The notes beneath the pieces are model-generated. The model saw only the letters and a list, made by a program, of their open reading frames with translations. It was not told the DNA's origin and ran no database searches. Shown in pieces: positions 37,834 through 46,478 of a stretch of DNA of 64,000 bases (its first letter is position 1; the number at the start of each line of letters is the position of its first letter). The translations under genes were made by a program, and so were the position numbers. The stretch is from Actinocrispum wychmicini (lineage in GTDB: Bacteria > Actinomycetota > Actinomycetes > Mycobacteriales > Pseudonocardiaceae), in NCBI RefSeq assembly GCF_004345645.1, contig NZ_SLWS01000011.1, forward strand, positions 357,255-421,254, in the 5' to 3' direction.

Positions 37834-38798
37834 CCGGACCTCCGCTGCGTCCGCAGGTACAGCACGGTGATGAGCAGCAGCAACACCGTCATCACCACAC
37901 CGATCGCCGAGCCGAGACCGTAGTCCTCACCCGCGAACGCCTGCTGGTACGCGTACACGTTCAGCACCAGGTTCCGCCCGGCGATCCCGCCGCCGTTGGT
38001 CATCACGTAGACCTGGGTGAAGATCTTGAAGTCCCAGATGATCGACTGGATCGTGGCGATCACCAGCAACGGCCGCAGAATGGGCAGGATCACCCTGGTC
38101 GCCGTGCCCCACCAGGACGCGCCGTCCAGCTGGGCCGCTTCGACCACCTCACCCGGGATCGACTTGATCCCGGCGTACAGCGTGACCATCACGAACGGGA
38201 ACGAGCACCAGATCACCTCGGCCGCGACCAGCGCGAACGTGGAAATCTGGCCGTAGGTCCAGGAGTGGCCGTGGGTGCCCAGCATCTCGTTGACCAGTCC
38301 GAAGTCGCGGTCGAACAGGAACAGCCACACGTACGACCCGGCCATCGCCGGTGTCGCCCACGCCCCCAGTGCGGCGAGGAAGAGCAGCATGCGCGGTACC
38401 GCACGGACCCGGCTCGCCAGTACCGCCAGGGCGGTTCCCACCAGGAGGCTGCCGATCACGCACACCGCGGCGAACAGGATCGTCGCCAGCAGCACCGACC
38501 AGAACTGCGGGTCGCCGAACAGGTTCGAGTAGTTCTGCAAACCGATGAACACCAGGGGCGCGGCGCCACTGGCCTGCGCCTGGCCGTACTTGTACAGGGA
38601 GATCTGGAGGAGCTGGTACAGCGGGTACGCCATCAGGCCGATCAGCAGAATCCCGGCAGGCAGCAGGTACAACATCGCCGCGCGGCCGTCACGCCTCTTT
38701 CGAACGGGCCGACGCGGCACCGGAACTTCGATCTCCGGTGCCGCGGCGGCCACTTTGCCCGAAGATCCGCTTGCGGGATCGAGCATTGGCAGAGCCAT
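37821..38798 (-). CDS. Carbohydrate ABC transporter permease (MalF/NgcF-like)
   Basis: ATG 38798 overlaps the stop of the upstream binding-protein gene; a longer frame to 38924 would run inside that gene. The 325-residue product has a basic cytoplasmic N-terminus (VPRRPVRKRRDGRAAMLYLL), six membrane helices and the EAA motif VEAAQLDGASWWGTATRVIL-P. It should pair with the MalG-like permease to form the channel. The gene lies in the E-F-G-hexosaminidase operon. Confidence 0.92.
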   Translation of the reverse strand: MALPMLDPASGSSGKVAAAAPEIEVPVPRRPVRKRRDGRAAMLYLLPAGILLIGLMAYPLYQLLQISLYKYGQAQASGAAPLVFIGLQNYSNLFGDPQFWSVLLATILFAAVCVIGSLLVGTALAVLASRVRAVPRMLLFLAALGAWATPAMAGSYVWLFLFDRDFGLVNEMLGTHGHSWTYGQISTFALVAAEVIWCSFPFVMVTLYAGIKSIPGEVVEAAQLDGASWWGTATRVILPILRPLLVIATIQSIIWDFKIFTQVYVMTNGGGIAGRNLVLNVYAYQQAFAGEDYGLGSAIGVVMTVLLLLITVLYLRTQRRSGWQP

Positions 38799-40105
38799 CA
38801 GCCGCCGAACGCCTTGTTCATCTCGCCCGCGGCGGCTTCCGTTGCCGCGTCGACGTTCTTGGCGCCGGTCGCGACCTGCTGGATCGCGGTCGGGATCACG
38901 CCCTGCGCGTCGATCTTCGTCCACGCCGGGGTGGTCGGCACGAACTTCGTGCCCGCCTGCACGGTCTGCACGAACGGCTCAAGGAACTTGTCGTTGCCGG
39001 CGATCTGCTGCTGCACGTCCTTGAGTGTCGGCAGGTTGCCCATGGAGCCGTACATCTTCTGCTGGTACTTCTTGCCCGCCAGCAGCTGGATGAACTGCAG
39101 CGACAGCGTGTAGTGCTTGCTGCCGCGGAACACGCCGAGCAGGTTGCCGCCCGCGAACGCCGGGGCGATCTTGCCCACCTCGGTGCCGGGCAACGGGACC
39201 ACGGCGTAGTTCCCCTTGACCGTGCCGGCGTCGACCGCCTTGCGGTTGAAGTCGCCGCCGATGGTCATGCCGGCCTTGCCGCCGGCGAACGCCGCGACCG
39301 ACTGGGTGCCGGTGAACTGGGCGCACGCGGCCGGCGGGCAGTTGTCGTCCTTGATCAGATCGGCGTACTGCTTGAGGCCGGCCTTGGCCTGGGTGCTGTT
39401 GATCGTGGACGACCACTTGTCGCCGTCCTGTTTGGCCACGTCACCGCCATTGGCCCAGACGAACGGCAGGGCGCCGTACGTGTACTTGCCGCCGACCGAG
39501 ATGCCGTACAGGTCCGGCTTGGCCGCGTGGATCCTGCGGGCCGTGTCGGCCAGTTCGGCGAGCGTCTTCGGCGGCTGCAGGTTCAGCTCCTTGAAGACGT
39601 CCGTGCGGTAGTACAGCGCGCGGGTGCCCGTGAACCACGGGATGCCGTACGTCTTGCCGGCGACCTTCGCGGTGTCCAGCACCGACGGGATCAGTTCCTT
39701 GCCGTCCGGCCAGGCCGCGAGGTCGGTCGTCAGGTCCGCGAACCCGTTGGACGCGGCGTAGCCGGCCAGGTCGGTGTTGCCGAACTCGGCCACGTCCGGC
39801 GACGAGTTCTTGTCGTTGAACGCGCCGTTGAACCGGTTGGCCCGGCCGTCCACCGGCAGGTACTCCAAAGTGACCGTCACCCCGGGATGCGCCGCCTCGA
39901 ACTCTTTCTTGGCGTCCGCGATCGTGGCTTCCTTGGGGGCGTTGCTGGCTTCCTGGAACAGCCACACCCGCAGTTCGCCGGTCATGTCGCCGACCGGCTG
40001 GCCGGCGGCGGCGGACGGCTGCGGCTGGGTGTTGGCCTGGGGCGGGCCGCAACCGACGACGAGCGCCCCGACAGCGGCTGCGGCCAGCACACCTCTGATT
40101 CTCAT
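38798..40105 (-). CDS. Extracellular sugar-binding lipoprotein (NgcE-like)
   Basis: The start is either of two adjacent ATGs (40105 preferred, giving a spacing of four from GGAGG). The 435-residue product has a lipoprotein signal with lipobox VVGC, then a bacterial family 1 extracellular solute-binding fold (GELRVWLFQEASNAPKEATI; EAAHPGVTVTLEYLPVDGRA). It should capture a GlcNAc oligosaccharide at the outer membrane face and deliver it to the permease pair downstream. A 17-bp palindrome and a short hairpin lie just upstream, marking an operon promoter. Confidence 0.9.
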   Translation of the reverse strand: MRIRGVLAAAAVGALVVGCGPPQANTQPQPSAAAGQPVGDMTGELRVWLFQEASNAPKEATIADAKKEFEAAHPGVTVTLEYLPVDGRANRFNGAFNDKNSSPDVAEFGNTDLAGYAASNGFADLTTDLAAWPDGKELIPSVLDTAKVAGKTYGIPWFTGTRALYYRTDVFKELNLQPPKTLAELADTARRIHAAKPDLYGISVGGKYTYGALPFVWANGGDVAKQDGDKWSSTINSTQAKAGLKQYADLIKDDNCPPAACAQFTGTQSVAAFAGGKAGMTIGGDFNRKAVDAGTVKGNYAVVPLPGTEVGKIAPAFAGGNLLGVFRGSKHYTLSLQFIQLLAGKKYQQKMYGSMGNLPTLKDVQQQIAGNDKFLEPFVQTVQAGTKFVPTTPAWTKIDAQGVIPTAIQQVATGAKNVDAATEAAAGEMNKAFGG

Positions 40106-40115
40106 CATTCCTCCG

Positions 40116-40132
40116 GTTGCGTCTGACGCAAC
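40116..40132. promoter_or_regulatory. 17-bp palindromic operator upstream of the sugar importer
   Basis: GTTGC-GTCTGAC-GCAAC is a perfect 5-7-5 palindrome 11 bases upstream of the binding-protein ATG. The same half-sites and spacing occur at 46358-46374. A second short inverted repeat, CACAT-6-ATGTG at 40141-40156, lies further upstream. One of the two IclR proteins in the cluster is the probable binder. Confidence 0.6.
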
Positions 40133-40225
40133 GAATGTTTCACATGCAACAATGTGACAGAGGGTAGGGCTGTGCACCTACCGGCACAAGGGTCTAAACC
40201 AATCCCGATGTGTCCGGATTCGGGC

Positions 40226-41341
40226 CTACCTGAACAGTGCGATCCCCACCGAGGTCACCGCGACCGAACCCGCGACCGCACCGAGCTTTCCAGTGGACGG
40301 GTTGCGGGACAACCAACTCACGGTGTTCGCCAACTGGTTGGACACGTACACCCATCTGCCGGTCGGGTCGAGCGTGAAGTGTCGCGGCCAGTGCCCACCG
40401 CACGGCGTGGTCTCGACGAACGCCAGCTCACCCGACCTGGCCACGCTGAACGTGGCGATGCTGTCGTGGCCGCGGTTCGAGGCGTACACGAACCGCCCGT
40501 CCGCGGACACCTGGACCTCCGCCGGGAAGTTCTGCGGCGGTGTGGCGCCGCCGAGCGTCCCGACCACCTGGCCAGCGGTGAGCCTGCCCGCGCCCGGATC
40601 CCAGGTCGCGACCGTGATCTCCGAGCGCAGTTCGCCGAGGATGTACACGTGCCGGCCGTTCGGGTGGAACGCCAGGTGCCGCGGCCCGGCCCCGACCGGC
40701 AGCTTCAACTGCTGGTTCAGGGCGAGCTTCCCGGAGTCGACGTCCAGGCTGTACACGTACACCGAGTCGGCGCCGAGGTCGACCGACAGCACCCATTGTC
40801 CGGTGGGGTCGTTGACGGTCTGGTGGGCGTGCGGGTCGCGGGTGTCGCCGGTGTGCTGCACCACATCGGTCACCGGCCCGATGCGGCCGTCCTCGTCCAC
40901 CGGCAGCACGGACACCGAGCCGCTGCCGTAGTTGGACGCCAGCAGATAGCGTTCGCTGGCGTGCACGCTGACGTGCGTGGTGACGGACCCGTTGGCGGGC
41001 TGGGAGTTCAGCACGCGCGGCCGGGTCGGGTTGCCGAGGCTGAACGAGGTGACCCCGCCGTCGGGGTCGTTCTCGTTGGTGGTGAACAGAGTCCGGCGGT
41101 CACAGGAGAACGCGAACCACGACGGGTTGGCGATCCCGTTGACCGTGTGCCCGACCGTCAGCGTCCCCGATTCCGGGTCGACGCTGCCGACCTGCAGTCC
41201 CGGTCCGGCCGGCGTGTAGCTGCCGATGTACACAGTGGACCCACCCCTTCTGGCCGCCTCGGCGGGCAGTCCGGCGGCCAGCAGCACGCCGCCGGCCCCG
41301 ACCGCCCCCAGGAATCCGCGCCTGTTGAGTTCGTTTGCCAC
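40226..41341 (-). CDS. Tat-exported lactonase, YbhE/6-phosphogluconolactonase-like beta-propeller
   Basis: The 371-residue product starts with a Tat signal (NRRGFLGAVGAGGVLLAAGL then AEA) and is otherwise a seven-bladed propeller of the lactonase_7 family, with repeats such as YIGSYTPAGPGLQVGSVDPE and RHLAFHPNGRHVYILGEL. Cytoplasmic relatives hydrolyse 6-phosphogluconolactone; an exported, unphosphorylated-sugar version would open aldonolactones outside the cell. It lies 46 bases after a GntP gluconate-type permease and before the sugar importer in the same direction. Lactone hydrolysis of oxidised GlcNAc is inferred from the neighbours. Confidence 0.85.
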   Translation of the reverse strand: MANELNRRGFLGAVGAGGVLLAAGLPAEAARRGGSTVYIGSYTPAGPGLQVGSVDPESGTLTVGHTVNGIANPSWFAFSCDRRTLFTTNENDPDGGVTSFSLGNPTRPRVLNSQPANGSVTTHVSVHASERYLLASNYGSGSVSVLPVDEDGRIGPVTDVVQHTGDTRDPHAHQTVNDPTGQWVLSVDLGADSVYVYSLDVDSGKLALNQQLKLPVGAGPRHLAFHPNGRHVYILGELRSEITVATWDPGAGRLTAGQVVGTLGGATPPQNFPAEVQVSADGRFVYASNRGHDSIATFSVARSGELAFVETTPCGGHWPRHFTLDPTGRWVYVSNQLANTVSWLSRNPSTGKLGAVAGSVAVTSVGIALFR

Positions 41342-41387
41342 CAGGAATCCCCTTCTTTGTGCGATGAACGGTCCCCGGCGCGGGACA

Positions 41388-42818
41388 CTAACTGACGATG
41401 GCCATCAGGATGGCCGCCATGGCGAAGCCGACGAGCGACAGGATCGTCTCCAGCACGGTCCAGGTCTTCAGCGTGTCCTTCACCGAGATGCCGAAGTACC
41501 GGGACACGATCCAGAAGCCGCCGTCGTTGACGTGCGAGGCGATGATCGAGCCGGCGCAGATGGCGGCGACGATCAACGCCAGCTGTGCTTGTGAATAGCC
41601 CGCGTTGACGATGGTCGGGCCGATGATGGCCGCGGACGCGGCGATCGCTGCCGTCGCCGAACCCTGCGCGATCCGCAGGCCGCAGGAGATCACGTACGCG
41701 GCGACCAGCACGGGCAGGCCCCAGCCGTCGAGCGTGTGTTTGACGGCCGTGCCGATGCCGGTCTCGGTCAGCACCTTGCCGTAGAACGCGCCGGCGCCCA
41801 CGACGAGCAGGATCATCGCGACCGGCCGCAGCGAGGCGTTGGCCAGTTCGGACACCTTCGACTTGGACATCCCCCGCCGGTAGCCCAGCAGCCAGAACGC
41901 CAGCAGCACGGCGATCGTGAGGGCGACCGCCGGCGTGCCGAAGAAGTTCGCGATCCCGGCCAGGGTCTTGTTGCCGGTCAGCCAGATGCTGCCGAACGTG
42001 CCGGCGAGGATCAGCAGCAACGGAATGGCGATGATCCACGCGACCAGCTGCAGCGACGGCTCGTTCCGGGGCTCGTCAACGGCGTCGTCGCCGTCGCCCG
42101 TGCCGTCGCCTCCGCCGGTGGTCACCTTCGACGCGGCCAGCATCTCCGCTGGCACCGGGATGTGGATCCGCTTGCCGATCCAGGACGAGAACAGGATCCC
42201 GCCCACGAACCAAGCGGGGATCGCGCACGCCGCGCCCATCAGGATCATCCAGCCTAGCTCGACGTGCAGCAGGCCGGCCGCGGCCACCGGACCCGGGTGC
42301 GGCGGCAGGAACGCGTGCGTCACCGACAGGCCGGCGATCAACGGCAGGCAGTACAGCAGGATCGACTTCTTGCCTTGTTGCGCGGCCACGTAAACCAGCG
42401 GCGCGAGCACGAAGATGCCGACGTCGAAGAACACCGGGATGCCGAAGATCAGCCCGGCCAGACCCATCGCCAGCGGCGCCCGGTTCTCGCCGACCGCGCG
42501 CAGCAGCGCCCGGGTGAGCACCTGTGCGCCGCCGGAGGCCTCCAGGATGGCGCCGAGGAACGTGCCCAGGCCGATGATGATGGTGATGTGGCCGAGGATC
42601 CCGCCGAACCCGAGTTCCAGGATCGAGTTGGCGGCGCCCTGCGCGGTGCCCACCAGCTTGGCCACCGGCATGCCTTGGGCGAGCGCGGTGAGCAGGCCGA
42701 CGATCAGCAGCGCGATGAACGGTTCGACCTTGACCGCGATGATCAGCGCCAGCAGCAGCGCGATGCCGACGACGGCGAGCAGCAGCAGCCCGCCCGTCGA
42801 AGTTTGCAACCAGTTCAA
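41388..42818 (-). CDS. GntP-family gluconate/aldonate:proton symporter
   Basis: The 476-residue product has about twelve hydrophobic segments. Signature blocks include GLGTFLGAILEASGGAQVLT, GLIFGIPVFFDVGIFVLAPL and LPPHPGPVAAAGLL, all characteristic of the GntP family, which carries gluconate, ketogluconates, D-serine or related acids. A charged linker rich in Asp/Gly divides the two halves (GGGDGTGDGDDAVDEP). Because its neighbours deacylate and deaminate a D-amino acid and phosphorylate KDG, an N-acetylglucosaminate or glucosaminate cargo is plausible. Thirteen bases separate it from the aldolase gene. Confidence 0.92.
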   Translation of the reverse strand: MNWLQTSTGGLLLLAVVGIALLLALIIAVKVEPFIALLIVGLLTALAQGMPVAKLVGTAQGAANSILELGFGGILGHITIIIGLGTFLGAILEASGGAQVLTRALLRAVGENRAPLAMGLAGLIFGIPVFFDVGIFVLAPLVYVAAQQGKKSILLYCLPLIAGLSVTHAFLPPHPGPVAAAGLLHVELGWMILMGAACAIPAWFVGGILFSSWIGKRIHIPVPAEMLAASKVTTGGGDGTGDGDDAVDEPRNEPSLQLVAWIIAIPLLLILAGTFGSIWLTGNKTLAGIANFFGTPAVALTIAVLLAFWLLGYRRGMSKSKVSELANASLRPVAMILLVVGAGAFYGKVLTETGIGTAVKHTLDGWGLPVLVAAYVISCGLRIAQGSATAAIAASAAIIGPTIVNAGYSQAQLALIVAAICAGSIIASHVNDGGFWIVSRYFGISVKDTLKTWTVLETILSLVGFAMAAILMAIVS

Positions 42819-42831
42819 GGGGACGGCTCCC

Positions 42832-43461
42832 TCAGGGGTTCAGATTCAGTGTGGCGTCGACGAACTCACGCGCCCGCAGGGCGATTTCCTTCAGCCGCGA
42901 CTCCGCGGCCAGCGCGGGGGAGACCACGCCGCTGCCCGCGGTGACCGCGAGCGCGCCGGCTTCCAGGTACTCCGTGGCGTTGCCGGCGTGCAGGCCGCCG
43001 GTCGCCACCAATGACGTGCCCGGGTACGGGCCGTGCAGGTCCTTGAAGTACTCCGGACCCAACCTGGCCGCCGGGAACACCTTCACCGCTGTGGCGCCCA
43101 GCTCCACGGCGTCCGCCACCTCGGTCGGGGTCATCGCGCCGAGCACGATCGGCACACCCTGCCGGATGGCCTCCGCCGCCACTTTCGGCCGCAGGCCCGG
43201 TGTCAGCAGGAACTGCGCGCCCGCGTTGATGGCGTCCCGCGCGTCCTGCTCGGTCATCACCGTGCCCGCGCCGAGAATCAATCCGTCCACTTTGGCCGCC
43301 TGGGCCATCAGCGCCGGCGCGTTCGGGGTGGTGAACGAGAACTCGACAATCGGCATGCCGGCGTCGACCAGGGTCTGGCCGAGGCCGACCGGGTCGGGGA
43401 TCTCGGGCGCGCGGATGATGCACAGGGCCCGCCACGCGGCGAGCTCGCTGAGGAGATCCAT
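42832..43461 (-). CDS. 2-dehydro-3-deoxy-phosphogluconate aldolase (KDPG aldolase)
   Basis: The 209-residue product is a class I KDPG/KHG aldolase barrel. It contains VEFSFTTPNAPALM with the usual Glu, GAGTVMTEQDARDAINAGAQ, FLLTPGLRPKVA, and the Schiff-base lysine in ATAVKVFPAARLGPEYFKDL. It splits KDPG into pyruvate and glyceraldehyde-3-phosphate. Its start abuts the stop of the deacylase gene. With the KDG kinase across the divergent promoter it forms the lower half of an Entner-Doudoroff-like branch. It may also act on 4-hydroxy-2-oxoglutarate. Confidence 0.93.
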   Translation of the reverse strand: MDLLSELAAWRALCIIRAPEIPDPVGLGQTLVDAGMPIVEFSFTTPNAPALMAQAAKVDGLILGAGTVMTEQDARDAINAGAQFLLTPGLRPKVAAEAIRQGVPIVLGAMTPTEVADAVELGATAVKVFPAARLGPEYFKDLHGPYPGTSLVATGGLHAGNATEYLEAGALAVTAGSGVVSPALAAESRLKEIALRAREFVDATLNLNP

Positions 43462-45051
43462 TCAGGCTCCCTGGTTGCGGATCGAGTGACCGGGCAACGC
43501 GCCCGTGTGCGTGCCGTCGTCGATCACCGGCGTGCCGTTGACCAGGACGTACGGGATGCCGGTCGCGGCCTGCCGCGGCTCGTCGAACGTGGCGGTGTCG
43601 GCCACTGTGTCCGGGTCGAACAGCACAAGGTCGGCCGTGTAGCCCTCGCGGAGAAGGCCGCGGTCAGCCAGCCGCAGCCGGTTGGCTGCGCGGCCGGTCA
43701 GGTGCGCGACGCACTCCTCCAGGTCCAGCACGCCCAGCTCGCGGACGTACCGGGCGAGGTAACGCGGGAACGTGCCCCACGCGCGCGGGTGCGGGCGTTC
43801 GCCGACGAGCAACCCGTCGCTCCCGCCGGTGTGCGCCGGGTGCTTCATGATCGCCTGGACGTTGTCCTCGTGGCCGACGTGCATCAGGCACGAGGTACCC
43901 AGCCGCTCGGCCACCAGAACATCGAAGTACAGCTCGGCCGGTGGCCGGCCGGCCCGGCGCGCCGACTCGGCCACCGAATGGCCGACGAACCGGCTGTTCT
44001 CCTCGCGGCGGACGCCGTTGATCTCGATCGTGTCCCAGTCCACCGGGACGCCGTGGCAGCCGTCCGAGCCGGTTTCCTCAAGGTCCCGCCGGATCCGCTC
44101 CCGGGTGTCCTGGTCGGACAGTCGCCTGAGCGTCTCGTCCGGGCCGCCCTCCGCCGACCAGCTCGGCAGCAGCGCCGACAGGTAGGTCGCGCCCGGCAGG
44201 TACGGGTACGTGTCCAACGTGATGTCGCAGCCGTCGGCGATGGCGTTGTCCAACAACGACAGCAGCTCGCCCGCGCGGCCTTTGTTCACCGGGAAGTTCA
44301 TCGTGGCGTGCGCCAGATGCAGCGGGCAGCCGGAACGCTTGGACACGTCGACCATCTCGGCATACGCCTCGACGGCACCCGCGCCGTAGCTGCGGTGGTG
44401 CGGGCTGTAGTAGCCGCCGTTCCTGCCCACGACCTCGCACAACGCCACCAGCTCAGCGGTGTCCGCGTACATCCCTGGCGTGTACGTCAGGCCGGACGAC
44501 ATGCCCATGGCGCCTTCGCGCAGGCCCTGCAGGACGACCTCACGCATCCGGTCCAGCTCGTCCTCGCGCGCCGGCCGGTCGTCCCAGCCGACCACGAGCA
44601 TCCGGATCGTGCCCTGCGGCAACAGGTACGCGGCGTTGACCGCGATGCCCTCGTCCAGCCGGTCCAGGTACTCGCGGACACCGCGCCAGTTCCAGTCGAA
44701 GCCCACCGGGTCGTCGTTCCAGCCCGCGAGCTGGGCCCGCAGCCCGGCCAGGGTGGCGTCGTCGACGGGCGCGTACGACAGGCCGTCCTGGCCGAGGACC
44801 TCGCAGGTCACGCCCTGGGAGACCTTGGCGAGGTGGTCAGGTTTCGCCAGGATCTGGATGTCGGAGTGGGAGTGCATGTCGATGAAGCCAGGCGCGAGCA
44901 CGAGGCCGTGCGCGTCGATCACCCGCGTGCCGGCCAGCCGCCGGCCGGTGGCGATCTCGGCGATCCGCCCGGCCTGGACGCCGACGTCGGCCTGATAGCG
45001 AGGGGCACCCGTGCCGTCGACGACCGTCGCGCCCCGGACCACGATGTCCAT
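43462..45051 (-). CDS. N-acyl-D-amino-acid deacylase (amidohydrolase superfamily)
   Basis: The 529-residue product starts with the small beta domain and metal motif GFIDMHSHSDIQI (HxHxD), followed by LPQGTIRM, the GLTYTPGMYADTAEL helix, HHRSYG and HLAHATMNFP histidines, and ends DGTHTGALPGHSIRNQG with the conserved GHxxR tail typical of D-aminoacylases. It uses zinc to remove acyl groups from N-acyl-D-amino acids. D-glucosaminate has D-configuration at its amino carbon, so N-acetylglucosaminate is a chemically sensible substrate here. It lies 10 bases after the deaminase gene. Confidence 0.92.
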   Translation of the reverse strand: MDIVVRGATVVDGTGAPRYQADVGVQAGRIAEIATGRRLAGTRVIDAHGLVLAPGFIDMHSHSDIQILAKPDHLAKVSQGVTCEVLGQDGLSYAPVDDATLAGLRAQLAGWNDDPVGFDWNWRGVREYLDRLDEGIAVNAAYLLPQGTIRMLVVGWDDRPAREDELDRMREVVLQGLREGAMGMSSGLTYTPGMYADTAELVALCEVVGRNGGYYSPHHRSYGAGAVEAYAEMVDVSKRSGCPLHLAHATMNFPVNKGRAGELLSLLDNAIADGCDITLDTYPYLPGATYLSALLPSWSAEGGPDETLRRLSDQDTRERIRRDLEETGSDGCHGVPVDWDTIEINGVRREENSRFVGHSVAESARRAGRPPAELYFDVLVAERLGTSCLMHVGHEDNVQAIMKHPAHTGGSDGLLVGERPHPRAWGTFPRYLARYVRELGVLDLEECVAHLTGRAANRLRLADRGLLREGYTADLVLFDPDTVADTATFDEPRQAATGIPYVLVNGTPVIDDGTHTGALPGHSIRNQGA

Positions 45052-45061
45052 AGTGGACTCC

Positions 45062-46348
45062 TCAGAAGTACGTGCGGATCAAGTCGACCACGGTCTCGCC
45101 GTCCGCGCCGACCGCCGGCAGCAGCTGCCACTTGTCGAACACCGTGCACGGATGCGACAGCCCCAGCCCGATCCAGTCGCCGACCCGCACGTCGGCACCG
45201 TCCACCGCCATGAACGAGTGCTGGTCGTTCATGGCCGTGACCACACAGCCGGTCAATGGTTTGGTTCCGTCGCCGGTCCGGATCAGCTGCGGCTCGGGCA
45301 GGCCCTCGTCGAACGACGCGTCCCGCTTGCCGATCGTGAGCAATGCCAGGTCCGGCTGGGGTTTGGACGTCACCTGCGCCCACGCCCGCAAAGCGGGCCG
45401 GAACGCCGGGACGCCGCCGATCCGGGCGTGCTCGCCGAGCGGTGAGACGCCTCGGTAGAAGCCGTCGTCGTGGGTGACGTACGCGCCGCTGCGCAGCACC
45501 GGCAGCACAGGCAGACCCGTCGGCCACGGCTGGGTCAAGGCGTCCGCCACGTGATCGAAGTACGCGCTGCCGCCGACCGTCACGATCACCCGATCGAGAT
45601 CGTCGAAATGCCCGGTCAGCGTGATCGTCAGCTCCCGGATAGCCTGCATGTACGCGTCGACCGTGGCGAACGCCTCGGCTGAGGCGTCATGGGCGAGCGC
45701 GCCCTCGTATCCGCCGACGCCGACCAGCCGCAGCGCCGGGCTCGTCGCGACCGCGTCCGCTACGGCGACCGCGGTCGGCAGGTCCCGGGCGCCGGTCCGG
45801 CCACCGGCCGCGCCCAGCTCCACCAGCACGTCGACTTTGCGCTTGGCGTCGGCGAGCCCTTCGGTCATCAGCTCGACCCCGCGGACCGAGTCGACCCAGC
45901 AGCAGAACTCGAACTCCGGGTGCGCTTCCAGCTCCGCGGCGAGCCAGCGCAGTGCGGCCGGGTCGACGAGCTGGTTGGCCATCAGGATCCGGTTCACCCC
46001 GAACGCCCGGTAGACGCGCAGCTGGCTGGCGTTGGCCGTGGTGATCGCCCACGACCCGCGGTCCAGCTGGCGCTGGAACAGCTGCGGAGCCATGGTGGTC
46101 TTGCCGTGCGGGGCCAGCTCGACCCCCTTGGCCGCGCACCAGCGGGCCATGGTCGCGATGTTGTGGTCGACGGCTTCGTCGTCCAGCACGACCAGCGGAC
46201 CGACGAAGCCGTCGGAGAACAGGTTCGGCCTGGTCGCGAGCGCCTCGGCCACGGTCCGGCCGAACAGTGCCGACGGCATGCCCTTGCAGCGCCAGTCGAT
46301 CCGGTCCTCGCCGAGGCTCGCCACGGCAGCGGCATCGATGCCGACCAT
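45062..46348 (-). CDS. PLP-dependent D-amino acid deaminase (D-threonine aldolase/alanine racemase N-fold)
   Basis: The 428-residue product has the alanine-racemase-type PLP barrel. The lysine lies in ELAPHGKTTMAPQLFQRQL, followed by WAITTANASQLRVYRAFGV and ILMANQLVDPAAL, and the C-terminal metal-site block IGLGLSHPCTVFDKWQLLP contains the His and Cys of zinc-dependent D-serine dehydratase and D-threonine aldolase relatives. It is annotated in relatives as amino acid deaminase. In this cluster it fits D-glucosaminate dehydratase (D-glucosaminate to KDG plus ammonia), which is an inference. ATG 46348 opens the long minus-strand operon. Confidence 0.9.
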   Translation of the reverse strand: MVGIDAAAVASLGEDRIDWRCKGMPSALFGRTVAEALATRPNLFSDGFVGPLVVLDDEAVDHNIATMARWCAAKGVELAPHGKTTMAPQLFQRQLDRGSWAITTANASQLRVYRAFGVNRILMANQLVDPAALRWLAAELEAHPEFEFCCWVDSVRGVELMTEGLADAKRKVDVLVELGAAGGRTGARDLPTAVAVADAVATSPALRLVGVGGYEGALAHDASAEAFATVDAYMQAIRELTITLTGHFDDLDRVIVTVGGSAYFDHVADALTQPWPTGLPVLPVLRSGAYVTHDDGFYRGVSPLGEHARIGGVPAFRPALRAWAQVTSKPQPDLALLTIGKRDASFDEGLPEPQLIRTGDGTKPLTGCVVTAMNDQHSFMAVDGADVRVGDWIGLGLSHPCTVFDKWQLLPAVGADGETVVDLIRTYF

Positions 46349-46357
46349 TTCCCCTCC

Positions 46358-46374
46358 ATTGCGTATCGTGCAAC
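46358..46374. promoter_or_regulatory. 17-bp palindromic operator in the divergent catabolic promoter
   Basis: ATTGC-GTATCGT-GCAAC has the same half-sites and seven-base spacer as 40116-40132, apart from one outer base. It lies between the deaminase start (46348) and the kinase start (46479), so a single regulator could control both operons. The remaining bases to 46478 show no gene. Confidence 0.6.
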
Positions 46375-46478
46375 GGCTATTGCGCGATGTGATGCGGAGG
46401 TGTGTAGCATCCCCATCGCCGCCAGGTCAACGTTGGTGACTCGAGTGAGCCCCGCCGCCGACGGGCTCGAAAGGATGG

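Noticed and set aside
43033..45213. 726-codon open frame antisense to the aldolase and deacylase genes
   Set aside because: It mirrors the third-position GC of well-identified minus-strand genes and has no recognisable motifs.
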